Origin: Chloroflexota bacterium
Lineage (GTDB): Bacteria > Chloroflexota > Dehalococcoidia > JACPPY01
Direction of reading: 5' to 3'
DNA length: 47,136 nucleotides
Assembly (NCBI GenBank): GCA_016190755.1
Contig: JACPPY010000001.1
Coordinates: 1-47,136, forward strand
Below are positions 23,138 to 33,163 of this stretch, piece after piece. The translations under genes were made by a program, and so were the position numbers. The notes beneath the pieces were generated by a model, which saw only the letters and a program-made list of their open reading frames with translations, did not search any database and was not told where the DNA came from. The first letter of the stretch is position 1. Each line of letters opens with the position of its first letter.

Positions 23138-23444
23138 TACTTCTCCTCGCCGGAAAACGCATGGTTTATCACCTCGACACCGGAAGACCGTGGGCTTTTA
23201 GGCTCTCACTCCAGTGCATTCCCGCGACGCTCGCATGCGTCTAATAACCTACCATAAAAGATTACGTCTGCCAATTCCTAGTATTACGAGGGTATTACAG
23301 AGACGGCGGCAGGCCCCTCGGCTCCAAAGGTAAACTACGCTTACCGGGGCATTACACGCCACGCACCGCTTTTGAACCAATTGTGGTCGCAGATTTGCCG
23401 CACGGTAGACAAGGCGTTTCAGGTCGGCTAATATGGAGCCAAGC
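23138..23444. other. divergent intergenic gap, no clear feature
   Basis: This gap separates the divergent hydrolase and ROK kinase genes and should contain both promoters. I see no strong sigma-70 boxes, hairpin or repeat. The 99-aa minus-strand ORF that enters it is a shadow of the ROK gene start and is not supported. Confidence 0.5.
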
Positions 23445-24443
23445 ATGGAGTCAAACAGCCATCCATCGTGTGCTCCACCCGTGCTGGCAGTTGATATCGG
23501 CGGCACCAAGATACTCACAGCCCTGGTGTCCACAAATGGTGATATCATCGCGCGTGATTACGCTTCGACGCCTTCCCAGAAAAGCGCCGAAGCAGTTGTG
23601 CAGCAAGTGGCCGAGGCCGCAGAGCGTGTCATGGGAAAGACAAGAGGACGCGTTGGCCAGCCTTCCGCTGTGGCCGCGGCAGTCGCCGGTCTAATAGAAA
23701 TCAGGAACGGAGTCGTCACCACATCTCCAAATCTCCCGATGTTCCATGACACCCCCGCAAGATCTATGCTGGAGGAGAGACTCGGCCTCAAGGCTTTCTT
23801 GCTCAATGATGCCACGGCAGCGACATGGGGAGAGTACCGTTTGGGCGCAGGGCGAGGCACCAAGGACCTGATATTCATAACCGTCAGCACAGGCATTGGC
23901 GGGGGCATAGTAATGGATGGAAGGTTGTGCCAGGGGACTTGCGGCGCTGCGGGTGAGGTTGGTCACATGATCGTGTGCGACGGCGGGCCGGAGTGCTCGT
24001 GCGGCAACCGAGGCTGCCTTGAGGCATTGGCCTCGGGGACTGCTATTGCACGCGAGGCGCAGGAGCATGTCGCAAGGGGAGCGGAGACCTCTATCTCCAG
24101 GCTTGCGGGCAGGAGGCCGATTACCGCCGAGGTTGTCGCAACGGCGGCAAAGGCCGGAGACGCGATCGCTCAGCAGGTGATTTCAAGGGCGGCGTACTAC
24201 CTCGGAATAGGCCTGATGAACCTGGTACACATATTCAACCCTGATATGATAGTCATCGGCGGAGGCGTATCGCAAATGGGTGAGATGCTGTTGGAACCTG
24301 CACGGAGCGTTGTGCAAGATAAGGCGTTCAGGCTTCCGTCCGGGTCGGTCCGGATTGTGCCAGCGAAGATGGGAATCAATGCGGGCATCGTTGGTGCCGC
24401 ATTGTATGCGTTCGAATCTGCCACCAACGGCATGGCACAATAA
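23445..24443 (+). CDS. ROK family sugar kinase (glucokinase-like)
   Basis: A 332-aa cytoplasmic ROK protein that probably phosphorylates glucose or a related sugar with ATP. The phosphate loop LAVDIGGTKI is near the N-terminus, the catalytic Asp is in LLNDATAATWGE and STGIGGG binds nucleotide. The zinc-binding ROK signature is GEVGHMIVCDGG, then CSCGNRGCLE with a His and three Cys. There is no N-terminal HTH, so it is a kinase rather than a repressor. I chose the second ATG because GGAG lies 6 bases before it; the ORF track starts 4 codons earlier. It is followed after 3 bases by a GH57 gene, suggesting joint glucan use. Confidence 0.85.
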   Translation: MESNSHPSCAPPVLAVDIGGTKILTALVSTNGDIIARDYASTPSQKSAEAVVQQVAEAAERVMGKTRGRVGQPSAVAAAVAGLIEIRNGVVTTSPNLPMFHDTPARSMLEERLGLKAFLLNDATAATWGEYRLGAGRGTKDLIFITVSTGIGGGIVMDGRLCQGTCGAAGEVGHMIVCDGGPECSCGNRGCLEALASGTAIAREAQEHVARGAETSISRLAGRRPITAEVVATAAKAGDAIAQQVISRAAYYLGIGLMNLVHIFNPDMIVIGGGVSQMGEMLLEPARSVVQDKAFRLPSGSVRIVPAKMGINAGIVGAALYAFESATNGMAQ

Positions 24444-24446
24444 AGC

Positions 24447-26612
24447 ATGAATAGCAGCCATGCGCCGCCATCCGACCAGCACCGCATGTTCCTCGGGCTC
24501 GCCATCCACAACCATCAACCAGTAGGTAACTTCCCGACAGTATTCGCCATGGCCTATGAAAAGGCCTATTCGCCGATGGTCGAGGCTCTGGAACGTCACC
24601 CCAGAGTACGGCTTTCGATGCACTACAGCGGGCCACTTCTCGATTGGCTGAGGTCACATAGGCCTGACTTCATTCACCGGGTGGCAGCGCTAGCAGGCCG
24701 CGGCCAGATAGAAATAGTCGGTGGTGCATATTATGAGCCGATATTGCCCAGCATACCCGACGCCGACAGGGTGGGCCAGACAGCGTTGATGGCCGATGTC
24801 TGCGAGCGGGAATTCGGGCAGAGACCAGCCGGGTTCTGGCTTGCCGAACGAGTCTGGGAGCCTGACCTGCCACGGGCACTATTCCAGTGTGGAGTGCAGT
24901 GGACGATAGTGGATGATTCTCATTTCAAGATGGTCGGGTTGGATGATGAGGACCTGTTCGGGTATTACCTGACAGAAGACCAGGGGTTCCCGGTGAAAGT
25001 GTATGCTACCAGCAAGTTCTTGCGATATTCCGTCCCCTTCCGACCGGTAGAACAGGTCATAGGTTTTTTGCGTGCCCATGCCTCAGAGGGAAGGCATCCG
25101 ATCGCTGTGATGGGCGACGACGGCGAGAAGTTCGGCTTATGGCCGCATACTTATGACCATTGCTGGGGACCTGACGGATGGGTCGAAAAGCTGCTCGTAG
25201 CCCTGGAAGGAAACCAGGAGTGGCTACAGACGAAGCCACTAGGCGAGTTCGCGCGACAGTACACGCCGCTCGGACGCATCTATCTTCCCTCCGCCTCATA
25301 CGACGAAATGCTGGAGTGGTCTCTTCCAACTGCTAGTTCCAAGGAGTTTGTTGATGTCAAGCGCCGGATGGAGGCGGAAGGCAAAAACGACGTCCTACCG
25401 TACATGAGAGCCGGATATTGGCGCAATTTTCTGGTGAAATATCCCGAGGCCAACTGGATGCACAAGAAGATGCTGCGGGTACACGGCAAGGTGTATCGGG
25501 CCCCCTTTGTCGATGGAGCCAGGCCCGGCATAGAGGAATTGTGGAAAGCGCAGTGCAACTGTCCTTACTGGCACGGCGTTTTCGGCGGGCTTTACCTGAG
25601 CGATATTCGCGCCGCGACCTATCAGCATCTGCTCACGGCAGAACAGCAGGCGGACAATGCGATGCATGCGGGGCGCACGCGATTGGGCTGGGAACAAGCA
25701 GATTTTGATATGGATGGGCATGACGAGCTGTTAGTGGATGGGACGGACCTCAGTCTATATTTTACGCCTCACCACGGAGGAAGCCTGGCCGAATGGGACC
25801 TGCGCGACCCGCCCTTCAATGTACTGTGCACAATAGCCAGGAGGCCTGAGGCATACCATCGGGAGCTAGCCCAGGCGGAGCGTCAGCCTGCGGGAACTCA
25901 GACTATACACGCGGGCATACAACTGAAAGACCCACGGGCGGCCAGGCTTCTCGCATATGACAAATATCCCAGATACAGCATGGTCGACCATTTTCTGAAG
26001 CCTGCCGTGAACCTGAACAACTTCGCTGCGTGCGACTATGAGGACATGGGAGCCTTTGCGGGCCATCCGTATGAGACGAAGGTCGAAGGCGTCGGCTCAA
26101 AGCTGACCCTGACTTTCAAGCGGACTGCCGACCTGCACTACGAGGAAAGCGCCGTGCCCTTTGAAGTGTCCAGGACTGTAGTGCTTGAGACCGGGCAGCG
26201 AGTTTTAAATATCGTTTACCGGATCAGGAACCTGGGGAACAAGGTCGTGTCGGCGGTTTTCGGCGTCGAGTGGAATATCAATCTGCTTGGAGGTGGACAC
26301 AACGACCAGGCGTACTACGAAGTGCCCGGCCTCAGCCTCGATGACTGGCGCCTGGACTCCACAGGTGAACTGCCGAAGCTAGCACACATAATAATGGGCA
26401 ATAGGTATCTGGGTATCAGGCTGCACCTGGAGGTCCGGCCTGAAGCCGAGGTATGGCGCTTCCCGGTGGAAACGGCGACAAACTCCGAGGCTGGCGTCGA
26501 AGGCCTTTATCAGGCCAGTTGTGTGCTCGTCAGAATTCCGTTTACGCTGGCACCGCAGCAGGAAACGAGCACCGGTATGATTTGGTCACAGGAGCCAGCA
26601 CAAAGGGATTGA
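24447..26612 (+). CDS. glycoside hydrolase family 57 (4-alpha-glucanotransferase/amylase type)
   Basis: A 721-aa GH57 enzyme acting on alpha-glucans. The conserved regions are HNHQPVG (21-27), GGAYYEPIL (92-100), GFWLAERVWEP with the presumed nucleophile E134, and GDDGEKFG with the acid Asp at 224/225. C-terminal parts fit the DUF1925/DUF1926 domains of the Thermococcus litoralis 4-alpha-glucanotransferase type: helical at about 280-380, beta-rich at 420-715. The gene follows the ROK kinase almost without a gap. Together they could remodel and phosphorylate sugars from glycogen or maltodextrin. Transferase versus hydrolase activity is not decidable here. Confidence 0.88.
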   Translation: MNSSHAPPSDQHRMFLGLAIHNHQPVGNFPTVFAMAYEKAYSPMVEALERHPRVRLSMHYSGPLLDWLRSHRPDFIHRVAALAGRGQIEIVGGAYYEPILPSIPDADRVGQTALMADVCEREFGQRPAGFWLAERVWEPDLPRALFQCGVQWTIVDDSHFKMVGLDDEDLFGYYLTEDQGFPVKVYATSKFLRYSVPFRPVEQVIGFLRAHASEGRHPIAVMGDDGEKFGLWPHTYDHCWGPDGWVEKLLVALEGNQEWLQTKPLGEFARQYTPLGRIYLPSASYDEMLEWSLPTASSKEFVDVKRRMEAEGKNDVLPYMRAGYWRNFLVKYPEANWMHKKMLRVHGKVYRAPFVDGARPGIEELWKAQCNCPYWHGVFGGLYLSDIRAATYQHLLTAEQQADNAMHAGRTRLGWEQADFDMDGHDELLVDGTDLSLYFTPHHGGSLAEWDLRDPPFNVLCTIARRPEAYHRELAQAERQPAGTQTIHAGIQLKDPRAARLLAYDKYPRYSMVDHFLKPAVNLNNFAACDYEDMGAFAGHPYETKVEGVGSKLTLTFKRTADLHYEESAVPFEVSRTVVLETGQRVLNIVYRIRNLGNKVVSAVFGVEWNINLLGGGHNDQAYYEVPGLSLDDWRLDSTGELPKLAHIIMGNRYLGIRLHLEVRPEAEVWRFPVETATNSEAGVEGLYQASCVLVRIPFTLAPQQETSTGMIWSQEPAQRD

Positions 26613-26633
26613 TCCCAACGCAGTGGTGACGCG

Positions 26634-26669
26634 CAGGACTATCTGTATCAGCAGGACTATCTGTATCAG
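26634..26669. repeat. 18-bp perfect tandem repeat, two copies
   Basis: CAGGACTATCTGTATCAG occurs twice back to back (26634-26651 and 26652-26669), in the short gap between the convergent GH57 and cimA genes. It is non-coding and may be slippage or a variable-number repeat. Confidence 0.85.
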
Positions 26670-26691
26670 TTGTTGGAAAGTAGCGTACAGC

Positions 26692-28290
26692 TTACCTGCC
26701 GGCTGTCTTGCCAGCCCGTTTCAAGAGCCAATATTCCAGGCTGTCGGCAAGCGCAAGCCATGACGCCTCGATGATGTTGGTAGAGGAGCCGACGGTGTGC
26801 CATCGCTCTTCGCCGTCGGTTGATTCAATAAGGACACGTACGCGGGAGCCTGTCCCCGAGGTCTCATCAAGTATGCGAACCTTATAATCCAGGAGCTTGA
26901 CGGATGTCAGCTCCGGGTAGAACTCGACAAGGGCCTTACGCAGGGCGCGGTCAAGGGCGTTCACGGGGCCATCTCCCTCGGCGGCAGTGTGCATAACCTT
27001 AGAATCAACGCGGACCTTGACCGTGGCCTCAGCAAGCATGTCTTGCTGGGAACCTTCCGACGGGCGTCTCCTGGTCTCTACCACGATCATGAAGTCCACC
27101 AGCTCGAAGGGCGATTTATACCTCGGCTGAGCCCGCCGCAACAGCAGCTCGAAAGAGGCTTCAGCCCCGTCGTACTGAAAACCATGGCTCTCAAGGTCCT
27201 TTATCCTTTTCAGTATGGCCTGAGTCTGCCTTGTGTCGGGTGGGAGAAGTCCTATCTCTCTGGCCTTATATATGATGTTCTGCTTGCCCGACAATTCGGA
27301 TACGACTACCCTGGGTCGGTTGCCTACCAGGGCCGGGTCAATGTGCTGGTAACTCTCACCGCACTTCATGACGCCCGAAACATGCAGTCCAGCCTTGTGT
27401 GTGAATGCGCTTAGCCCCACATATGGAAGGTGTGCATCCGGCGGCATGTTGGCCACCTCACTTATATAGCGCGAAACGTCCGCCAGACGCGCCAGTTCGG
27501 TGTCGCCGATACAATCAATTCCCATCTTGAGCTTCAATGCGGGTATAATCGAGCACAGATTCGCATTGCCACACCGCTCCCCGTAGCCGTTGATCGTCCC
27601 CTGTAAATGGCTGGCACCAGCCCTGACAGCCGCGAGTGTGTTGGCGACGGCCAGTTCAGCATCGTTGTGAGCGTGTATGCCTACGGCCGTCCTGCACACA
27701 GCGCACGCACCTTTTACACCCTCGACTATGGCGGTTGGCAGGCTGCCACCATTCGTGTCGCACAGTACGACTGCCTCGGCCCCGGCTTCGCAAGCGGCCT
27801 TGACCACGGCGAGCGCGTAATCGTGATTAGCCTTGTAGCCATCGAAGTAGTGTTCCGCGTCGAAAAACACATGCATACCCTGTGACTTCAGATACTGGAT
27901 AGATTCTGAAACCATACACAGGTTTTCGTCCAGCCCTGTCTCCAGCACCTGGGTGACCTGCAGGTCCCAACTCTTCCCTACCAGTGTGGCATACTTCGTT
28001 CCTGCCGAAAGCAGGGCGAAAAGGTTGGCGTCACCGTCTGGCGCCGCACAGGGTTTCCTGGTGCTTCCGAATGCTACCAGTGATGCCCGTGACAGAGACA
28101 GGCCGCTACGTGCGCGGTGAAAGAACTCGGTATCCTTCGGGTTTGCGCCTGGCCAACCCCCCTCGATGAAGTGGACTCCCAGTTCGTCCAGCTTCGCGGC
28201 GACCTTGAGCTTGTCTTCCACCGAGAAGGAGATGCCCTCCCGCTGGGCGCCATCTCTCAAGGTCGTATCATACAGGACTACTCGATCCAA
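26692..28290 (-). CDS. cimA: (R)-citramalate synthase
   Basis: A 532-aa DRE-TIM aldol-condensing enzyme. It joins pyruvate and acetyl-CoA to (R)-citramalate, the first step of threonine-independent isoleucine synthesis; LeuC, LeuD and LeuB then give 2-ketobutyrate. LYDTTLRDGAQREGISFSVEDK and IEGGWPGANPKD are typical of the long CimA subfamily rather than LeuA. Metal ligands lie in HAHNDAELAVANT. The C-terminal 120 residues form the LeuA-type allosteric domain, so isoleucine feedback is likely. The start is TTG, 7 bases after GGAG and 1 base after the leuB stop. It is the last gene of the ilv-leu cluster. Confidence 0.93.
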   Translation of the reverse strand: MDRVVLYDTTLRDGAQREGISFSVEDKLKVAAKLDELGVHFIEGGWPGANPKDTEFFHRARSGLSLSRASLVAFGSTRKPCAAPDGDANLFALLSAGTKYATLVGKSWDLQVTQVLETGLDENLCMVSESIQYLKSQGMHVFFDAEHYFDGYKANHDYALAVVKAACEAGAEAVVLCDTNGGSLPTAIVEGVKGACAVCRTAVGIHAHNDAELAVANTLAAVRAGASHLQGTINGYGERCGNANLCSIIPALKLKMGIDCIGDTELARLADVSRYISEVANMPPDAHLPYVGLSAFTHKAGLHVSGVMKCGESYQHIDPALVGNRPRVVVSELSGKQNIIYKAREIGLLPPDTRQTQAILKRIKDLESHGFQYDGAEASFELLLRRAQPRYKSPFELVDFMIVVETRRRPSEGSQQDMLAEATVKVRVDSKVMHTAAEGDGPVNALDRALRKALVEFYPELTSVKLLDYKVRILDETSGTGSRVRVLIESTDGEERWHTVGSSTNIIEASWLALADSLEYWLLKRAGKTAGR

Positions 28291-28291
28291 T

Positions 28292-29386
28292 TCATTGCTC
28301 CAGCTTGCGTGCTATTAATTGTCCCATCTCATTGGTACTGACCTTTGTCTTACCTTCACTCATGATATCGTAGGTGCGGTACCCTTCGTCCAACGCCGCG
28401 AGGACTGCGGCCTCAATGGCACTTGCCCCATCCGCGAGGCCCAGCGAGTAGCGCAGCATCATGGCCGTGCTAAGAATAGTGGCAATAGGGTTAGCCATGT
28501 TCATGCCTGCTCGCCGCGGCGCACTGCCGTGTATTGGCTCGTACATGCCAAAGGCTTTCGCGCCGTTGGATGGTATTCCCGCCAGGCTCGCTGAGGGCAA
28601 CATACCCATCGAGCCGGCCAGCATCGATGCCTCATCGGTCAGGATATCGCCAAAGGTATTCTCCGTCACGAGTACATCCAGATCGGACGGCTTTTGTATC
28701 AGCCGCATGGCACAGGAATCAACCAGCATATTCTCTACTGCAACGTCCGGGTATTGTGGCGCCAGCTCAGCGACCACCTGGCGCCACAGCCGGGATGTTT
28801 CCAGCACATTAGCTTTGTCAACGGAAATCAGCTTCTTGCGGCGGCCCCGGGCTACCTCAAACCCGACTTTGGCTATTCGCTCAACCTCCCAATCGGCGTA
28901 GGCCATCGTGTCGACGGCCCGCCGTCCCCTGGTGGTGCGCCACTGCCTCTTCGGCCGGCCAAAGTACAGGCCTCCGGTCAGTTCCCGCACGACCACCAGG
29001 TCGACGCCCCTAACGGTATCCGGCTTAAGGCAGGTGGAATCAACCAGCATAGGCAGGACTTTTACGGGGCGGAGGTTGGCGAAAAGGTCAAAGGCTTTTC
29101 GTATACCCAGGAGCCCGTCCTCAGGCCGCACCTTCGCTCGCGGGTCGTCCCACTTGGGTCCTCCAACCGCGCCCAGCAAGATCGCATCGCATTTTCGGCA
29201 CATATCTATCGTTTCCTGGTTGAGCGCGACACCATACTCATCGATGGCGACGCCGCCGATCAGGCCATGATGGAAATCAAATACGTGCCCGAACCTCTTG
29301 CCTGCAGCTTCAAGCACACGCAGCCCCTCCGCCACGACCTCCGGCCCCACACCATCGCCGGGCAGAACGGCTATATCAAACTTCAT
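28292..29386 (-). CDS. leuB: 3-isopropylmalate dehydrogenase
   Basis: A 364-aa NAD-dependent beta-decarboxylating dehydrogenase of the isocitrate/isopropylmalate family. Features are the N-terminal VLPGDGVGPEV, GAVGGPKWDDP, the substrate-binding LRPVKVLP and RELTGGLYFG, and the nucleotide motif PIHGSAP near the C-terminus. It oxidises 3-isopropylmalate for leucine and, with CimA, 3-methylmalate for isoleucine. The Shine-Dalgarno GGGAGG is perfect. It lies between leuD and cimA, 48 bases after leuD. Confidence 0.95.
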   Translation of the reverse strand: MKFDIAVLPGDGVGPEVVAEGLRVLEAAGKRFGHVFDFHHGLIGGVAIDEYGVALNQETIDMCRKCDAILLGAVGGPKWDDPRAKVRPEDGLLGIRKAFDLFANLRPVKVLPMLVDSTCLKPDTVRGVDLVVVRELTGGLYFGRPKRQWRTTRGRRAVDTMAYADWEVERIAKVGFEVARGRRKKLISVDKANVLETSRLWRQVVAELAPQYPDVAVENMLVDSCAMRLIQKPSDLDVLVTENTFGDILTDEASMLAGSMGMLPSASLAGIPSNGAKAFGMYEPIHGSAPRRAGMNMANPIATILSTAMMLRYSLGLADGASAIEAAVLAALDEGYRTYDIMSEGKTKVSTNEMGQLIARKLEQ

Positions 29387-29434
29387 TTTGCCTCCCTGTA
29401 GTATGCGCCCAGTCCTCGGCTCGCGACCCTTACC

Positions 29435-29935
29435 TTACCGGGCTCTTGCCAGCTTCTTCTTTGTCTGGCTTACCAGCCCACCGGACTTAATTATGTCGAG
29501 TAAGAACTCGGGATATGGGCTGGCACGATATTTCTTCCCCGTGGTGACGTTCGTTATCTCCCCTGAGGTGAGATCAACCTCAATTATGTCTCCGGTACTG
29601 CAACCAGCGGCGGCCTCTGGGCATTCGAGAAGTGGCAGCCCGATGTTGATGGCATTGCGGAAGAAGATACGCGCGAAGCTGCCTGCGACGACGCAGGATA
29701 TCCCAGACGCCTTGATGGCTACCGGGGCATGCTCTCGCGAAGAGCCGCAGCCGAAGTTCGCCTCGGCTACTATTATGTCACCCGGTTTGACCCGGCGCAC
29801 AAAGCCGGTATCTATATCTTCCATGCAATGCTTCGCCAGTTCTTGGGCATCGGATACGTTCAGGTATCGTGCCGGTATGATGGCATCCGTATCGACATTC
29901 GATCCGTACTTGTGTGCAGTACCTCGTAGTTTCAC
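29435..29935 (-). CDS. leuD: 3-isopropylmalate dehydratase small subunit
   Basis: A 166-aa swivel-domain subunit that works with LeuC to isomerise isopropylmalate (and citramalate). Characteristic are [16 protein letters not shown], the substrate loop [12 protein letters not shown] and [18 protein letters not shown]. The ORF track runs 62 codons further upstream into leuC; the true start is a GTG whose bases overlap the leuC stop (GTGA), with AGGAGGT 7 bases before it. This is the short archaeal-type LeuD. Translational coupling to leuC keeps subunits equal. Confidence 0.95.
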   Translation of the reverse strand: MKLRGTAHKYGSNVDTDAIIPARYLNVSDAQELAKHCMEDIDTGFVRRVKPGDIIVAEANFGCGSSREHAPVAIKASGISCVVAGSFARIFFRNAINIGLPLLECPEAAAGCSTGDIIEVDLTSGEITNVTTGKKYRASPYPEFLLDIIKSGGLVSQTKKKLARAR

Positions 29936-31188
29936 CCTGCAACCTCCTGTGGACTGGCGATGCGGCCCGCGACGGCGCTGGCCGCAGCTACGGCTGGCCC
30001 GGCCAGGTATACCTCCGATTTGGTGCTGCCCATCCGGCCCACAAAGTTGCGGTTGGTTGTCGATAGACACCTCTCGCCCGCGGCCAGTATGCCCATGTAG
30101 CCACCAAGGCACGGTCCGCATGTCGGCGTGCTGACTGCGGCGCCGGCCTCGATGAAGCGTTCAATTATACCCTCGTGCATCGCCTGGCGGTACACCGTCT
30201 GTGTCCCCGGGAGCACGATACAGCGCAGGCGCGGGTGCACCTTTTTGCCGTTCAAGACCTGTGCCGCGACCCTCAGGTCCTCCAGGCGCCCGTTGGTGCA
30301 GCTTCCGATAACCACCTGGTCGAGGCCTACTGTCCCTGCCTGGCTTACCGGCTTTACTTTTGATGGCAACGATGGAAAAGCGACCTGCGGCTCAAGGTTG
30401 GATACGTCTAACTCGATGGTCTGTGAGTAGCGGGCGTCGGGGTCGGGGTCAAACACTTTGTATGGTCTTTTTGCCCTGTCCTTCACATACTCCAAAGTCT
30501 TCTTGTCCGCACGAAACAGACCCGCCTTGCCGCCGGCTTCTATAGCCATGTTCGCCATTGTGAACCGGCCGTCCATGGACAGTTCGCTAATAGCCTCTCC
30601 GGTGAACTCCATCGAGGCGTAGAGTGCGCCATCCACACCAATTCGGCCGATAGTGTGAAGTATGAGGTCCTTCCCACCTACCCAGGGTCTCAACTTGCCG
30701 GAGTACACGAACTGGATTGCAGCAGGAACTTTCATCCATATTTCGCCCGTAGCCATAGCCACGGCGATATCCGTGGAGCCCATGCCGGTGGCAAAGGCTG
30801 ACAGAGCCCCATATGTACAAGTATGTGAGTCTGCGCCAACGACCACGTCGCCGGGGACTACGAGTCCCTGCTCCGGAAGCAGCACGTGCTCGATGCCGGC
30901 TCGCCCGACCTCGAAGTAGACCAGGAGTTGCTCCAGTGCGAACTCCCGCATCAGCTTACATTGCTCCGCGGACGGGATGTCCTTGTTAGGCGCGAAATGG
31001 TCGGGAACCATGACCACGCGCTGCGGGTCGAAGACGCTCTTCGTTCCGAGATTGCGGAACTCCTTTATGGCAAGCGGTGCCGTGATGTCGTTGGCCAGTA
31101 TAAGGTCAACCTTGACGTTGATGAACTCTCCAGGAGTCACGGACTTTCTCCCGCAATGTGCCGCCAATATCTTTTCGGTGAGATTCAT
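29932..31188 (-). CDS. leuC: 3-isopropylmalate dehydratase large subunit
   Basis: A 418-aa aconitase-family subunit of the shorter archaeal/HacA type, with a [4Fe-4S] cluster bound by Cys in VIGSCTNG and TPTCGPC. Catalytic and cluster-region motifs include [18 protein letters not shown]. It dehydrates and rehydrates isopropylmalate; in this cluster it should also handle citramalate. The ORF track starts at an in-frame TTG; I prefer ATG 31188, 6 bases after GGGG. Its stop overlaps the leuD GTG. A broken mgtC gene precedes it. Confidence 0.94.
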   Translation of the reverse strand: MNLTEKILAAHCGRKSVTPGEFINVKVDLILANDITAPLAIKEFRNLGTKSVFDPQRVVMVPDHFAPNKDIPSAEQCKLMREFALEQLLVYFEVGRAGIEHVLLPEQGLVVPGDVVVGADSHTCTYGALSAFATGMGSTDIAVAMATGEIWMKVPAAIQFVYSGKLRPWVGGKDLILHTIGRIGVDGALYASMEFTGEAISELSMDGRFTMANMAIEAGGKAGLFRADKKTLEYVKDRAKRPYKVFDPDPDARYSQTIELDVSNLEPQVAFPSLPSKVKPVSQAGTVGLDQVVIGSCTNGRLEDLRVAAQVLNGKKVHPRLRCIVLPGTQTVYRQAMHEGIIERFIEAGAAVSTPTCGPCLGGYMGILAAGERCLSTTNRNFVGRMGSTKSEVYLAGPAVAAASAVAGRIASPQEVAG

Positions 31189-31190
31189 AT

Positions 31191-31604
31191 TCAACCCCTA
31201 AATCCGGGATGGGCCATCAGGATCAACAGGCACAGGGCAGCGGCGACTGCGGACAAAACATACATGCCGAGCGCCGCGGCCATGCCGATGGCAGCCACGG
31301 TCCATATGCTCGCCGCTGTCGTGATACCAACCACGATGTTTTCCCTCTGCTCACGGATTATGGCGCCCGCTCCTATGAATCCAATGCCCGTCACGACCCC
31401 CGCAGCAACCCGGGACGGGTCGGCGCCTGTCCCGGAAGCCATGCGTGGACACAATAGTCAGGAGTGCCACGCTCATGCACACCAGGGCATGTGTTCGAAA
31501 CCCGGCCGGTTTCCCCTGGCGCGCTCACGCTCAATACCGATAACCGCGCCCAGTACTGCGGCAAGTACCAGCCTGCCGATAACCTCCCAACCGATGCCGG
31601 CCAC
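31191..31604 (-). pseudogene. MgtC/SapB family membrane protein, two frameshifts
   Basis: Three adjacent frames together read as one MgtC protein. The first segment is WEVIGRLVLAAVLGAVIGIERERARG, the second THALVCMSVALLTIVST, the third GTGADPSRVAAGVVTGIGF. The shifts sit near 31500 (one base missing beside GGG) and near 31438 (one base extra beside CC); they cancel, but a TGA lies between them. Residues typical of MgtC (GIERE, the RTHALV loop, GIGFIGAGAI) are all present. MgtC proteins act in magnesium-limited growth. The gene lies between leuA and leuC in the operon. Two sequencing errors are the alternative to a real pseudogene. Confidence 0.75.
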
Positions 31605-31610
31605 TAATGT

Positions 31611-33128
31611 CTAGGCCCTGCCTTTAGATTGTAGGAGGCGGTTAAGTGCATTCATGTAAGCCTTGGCGGAGGCGACGATCACATCTGTAGACGCGCCACG
31701 ACCGGAGTAGGTTATCCCGTCGCTCTCTATACGAATCAGGACCTCGCCTATGGCGTCGATGCCCTCGGTAACACTCTTGACACTGAACTCGGTGAGGTTG
31801 TTGGGCACTTTGACGATACGATTGATGGCCTTATATACCGCGTCTACTGGTCCGGTGCCCAGCGCGGCATCGGCCAGTGCCTGTCCATCTGGCCCGATCA
31901 GCCTCACGGTAGCTGTGGGTATGCTATGGTCACCGCACGAGACTTCGATGTGGTCAAGGTGATAAGCTTCAGCGACGCTGTGCCGCTCTTGGGCGACTAT
32001 TGACTCTATATCGCGGTCGTTGACCTCTTTTTTCTTGGCCGCGACCTCTTTAAATGCCTGGAAAGCCCGGTTCAGCGCATCTTCGCCCAGCGTGTAACCC
32101 AGCTCCGCTAGCCTTTCCTGAAAGCCATGCTTACCGCTTAGCTTCCCCAACACCAGGCTGCTGCCCGGTATGCCTATCTCCCGCGGGTCCATGATCTCGT
32201 ATGTTATGGCCTTCTTGATCACACCGTCCTGATGTATGCCCGACTGATGGCGGAAGGCGTTGGCCCCGACAATGGCCTTGTTCGGTTGCACCAGGAAACC
32301 CGTGAGTTCACTGACCATTCGGCTCGTCTTGTATATCTGTCGCGCGTTGACCGCCGTCTCAACGTCATACAGGTCCTTTCTCGTCTTGATGGCCATGACG
32401 ATCTCTTCCAAAGAGGCATTGCCGGCCCGCTCTCCGATACCGTTGATGGTGCACTCGACCTGTCGTGCGCCGCAGCGCACGGCCTCCAGACTGTTGGCCA
32501 CCGCGAGTCCAAGGTCATTGTGGCAATGGACGCTGATAACGGCCTTGCTGATGTTAGGCACATTGCTGCAGATGCCTGATATGAGCTTCCCAAATTCGGC
32601 GGGGATGGCATATCCCACAGTATCAGGTATATTGACCGTCGTGGCTCCGGCGTCTATTACCGCCTGGAGTATGCGGTACAGGTAGGACGGCTCCGTGCGG
32701 CTGGCATCCATAGGGGAAAACTCAATGTCGTTGCAGTACTGCTTCGCCCTGGCCACCATCTCCTGTGCCGAATCCAGGATTTCGTCCCTGCTCTTCTTCA
32801 ATTGGTACATCAGATGAATATCGGACGCTGACAGGAAGACGTGTATGCGCGGATGGGCAGCCTTCTTCACTGCTTCCCACGCCTGGTCTACAGCGTTGGC
32901 ATGGGCATGAGTAAGGGCACAAATGGCCGGCCGTCGCACTTCCTGTGCTATGGACCTGACAGCATCCAGTTCGGTCGCTGAGTTGGCAGGAAAACCGGCC
33001 TCTATGACATCTACGCCAAGGGCATCAAGCTGGCGCGCGATGTCCAACTTCTCATGGAAGTTCAGCACGCCACCAGCTGCCTGCTCTCCATCCCTTAGCG
33101 TAGTATCAAAGACTATGACTCGGTCCAT
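31611..33128 (-). CDS. leuA: 2-isopropylmalate synthase
   Basis: A 505-aa enzyme condensing 2-ketoisovalerate with acetyl-CoA, the committed step of leucine synthesis. The N-terminal [15 protein letters not shown] and the metal-site [13 protein letters not shown] define the TIM barrel; [13 protein letters not shown] is typical of LeuA. The C-terminal 120 residues form the allosteric domain that binds leucine. GGAGGAGAAAT precedes the ATG. It follows ilvC by 35 bases and leads into the mgtC remnant and leuCDB. LeuA and CimA are both present, so the assignments rest on their different N-terminal signatures. Confidence 0.95.
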   Translation of the reverse strand: MDRVIVFDTTLRDGEQAAGGVLNFHEKLDIARQLDALGVDVIEAGFPANSATELDAVRSIAQEVRRPAICALTHAHANAVDQAWEAVKKAAHPRIHVFLSASDIHLMYQLKKSRDEILDSAQEMVARAKQYCNDIEFSPMDASRTEPSYLYRILQAVIDAGATTVNIPDTVGYAIPAEFGKLISGICSNVPNISKAVISVHCHNDLGLAVANSLEAVRCGARQVECTINGIGERAGNASLEEIVMAIKTRKDLYDVETAVNARQIYKTSRMVSELTGFLVQPNKAIVGANAFRHQSGIHQDGVIKKAITYEIMDPREIGIPGSSLVLGKLSGKHGFQERLAELGYTLGEDALNRAFQAFKEVAAKKKEVNDRDIESIVAQERHSVAEAYHLDHIEVSCGDHSIPTATVRLIGPDGQALADAALGTGPVDAVYKAINRIVKVPNNLTEFSVKSVTEGIDAIGEVLIRIESDGITYSGRGASTDVIVASAKAYMNALNRLLQSKGRA

Positions 33129-33163
33129 ATTTCTCCTCCAGCCCCAGACTCTTTATAGGCAAG

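Noticed and set aside
23249-23548. 99-aa minus-strand ORF
   Set aside because: It overlaps the well-supported ROK kinase start, has no recognisable domain and no ribosome binding site.
29936-30121. Upstream extension of leuD to 228 aa in the ORF track
   Set aside because: The extra 62 codons lie inside leuC in another frame; a GTG with AGGAGGT overlapping the leuC stop gives the normal 166-aa protein.
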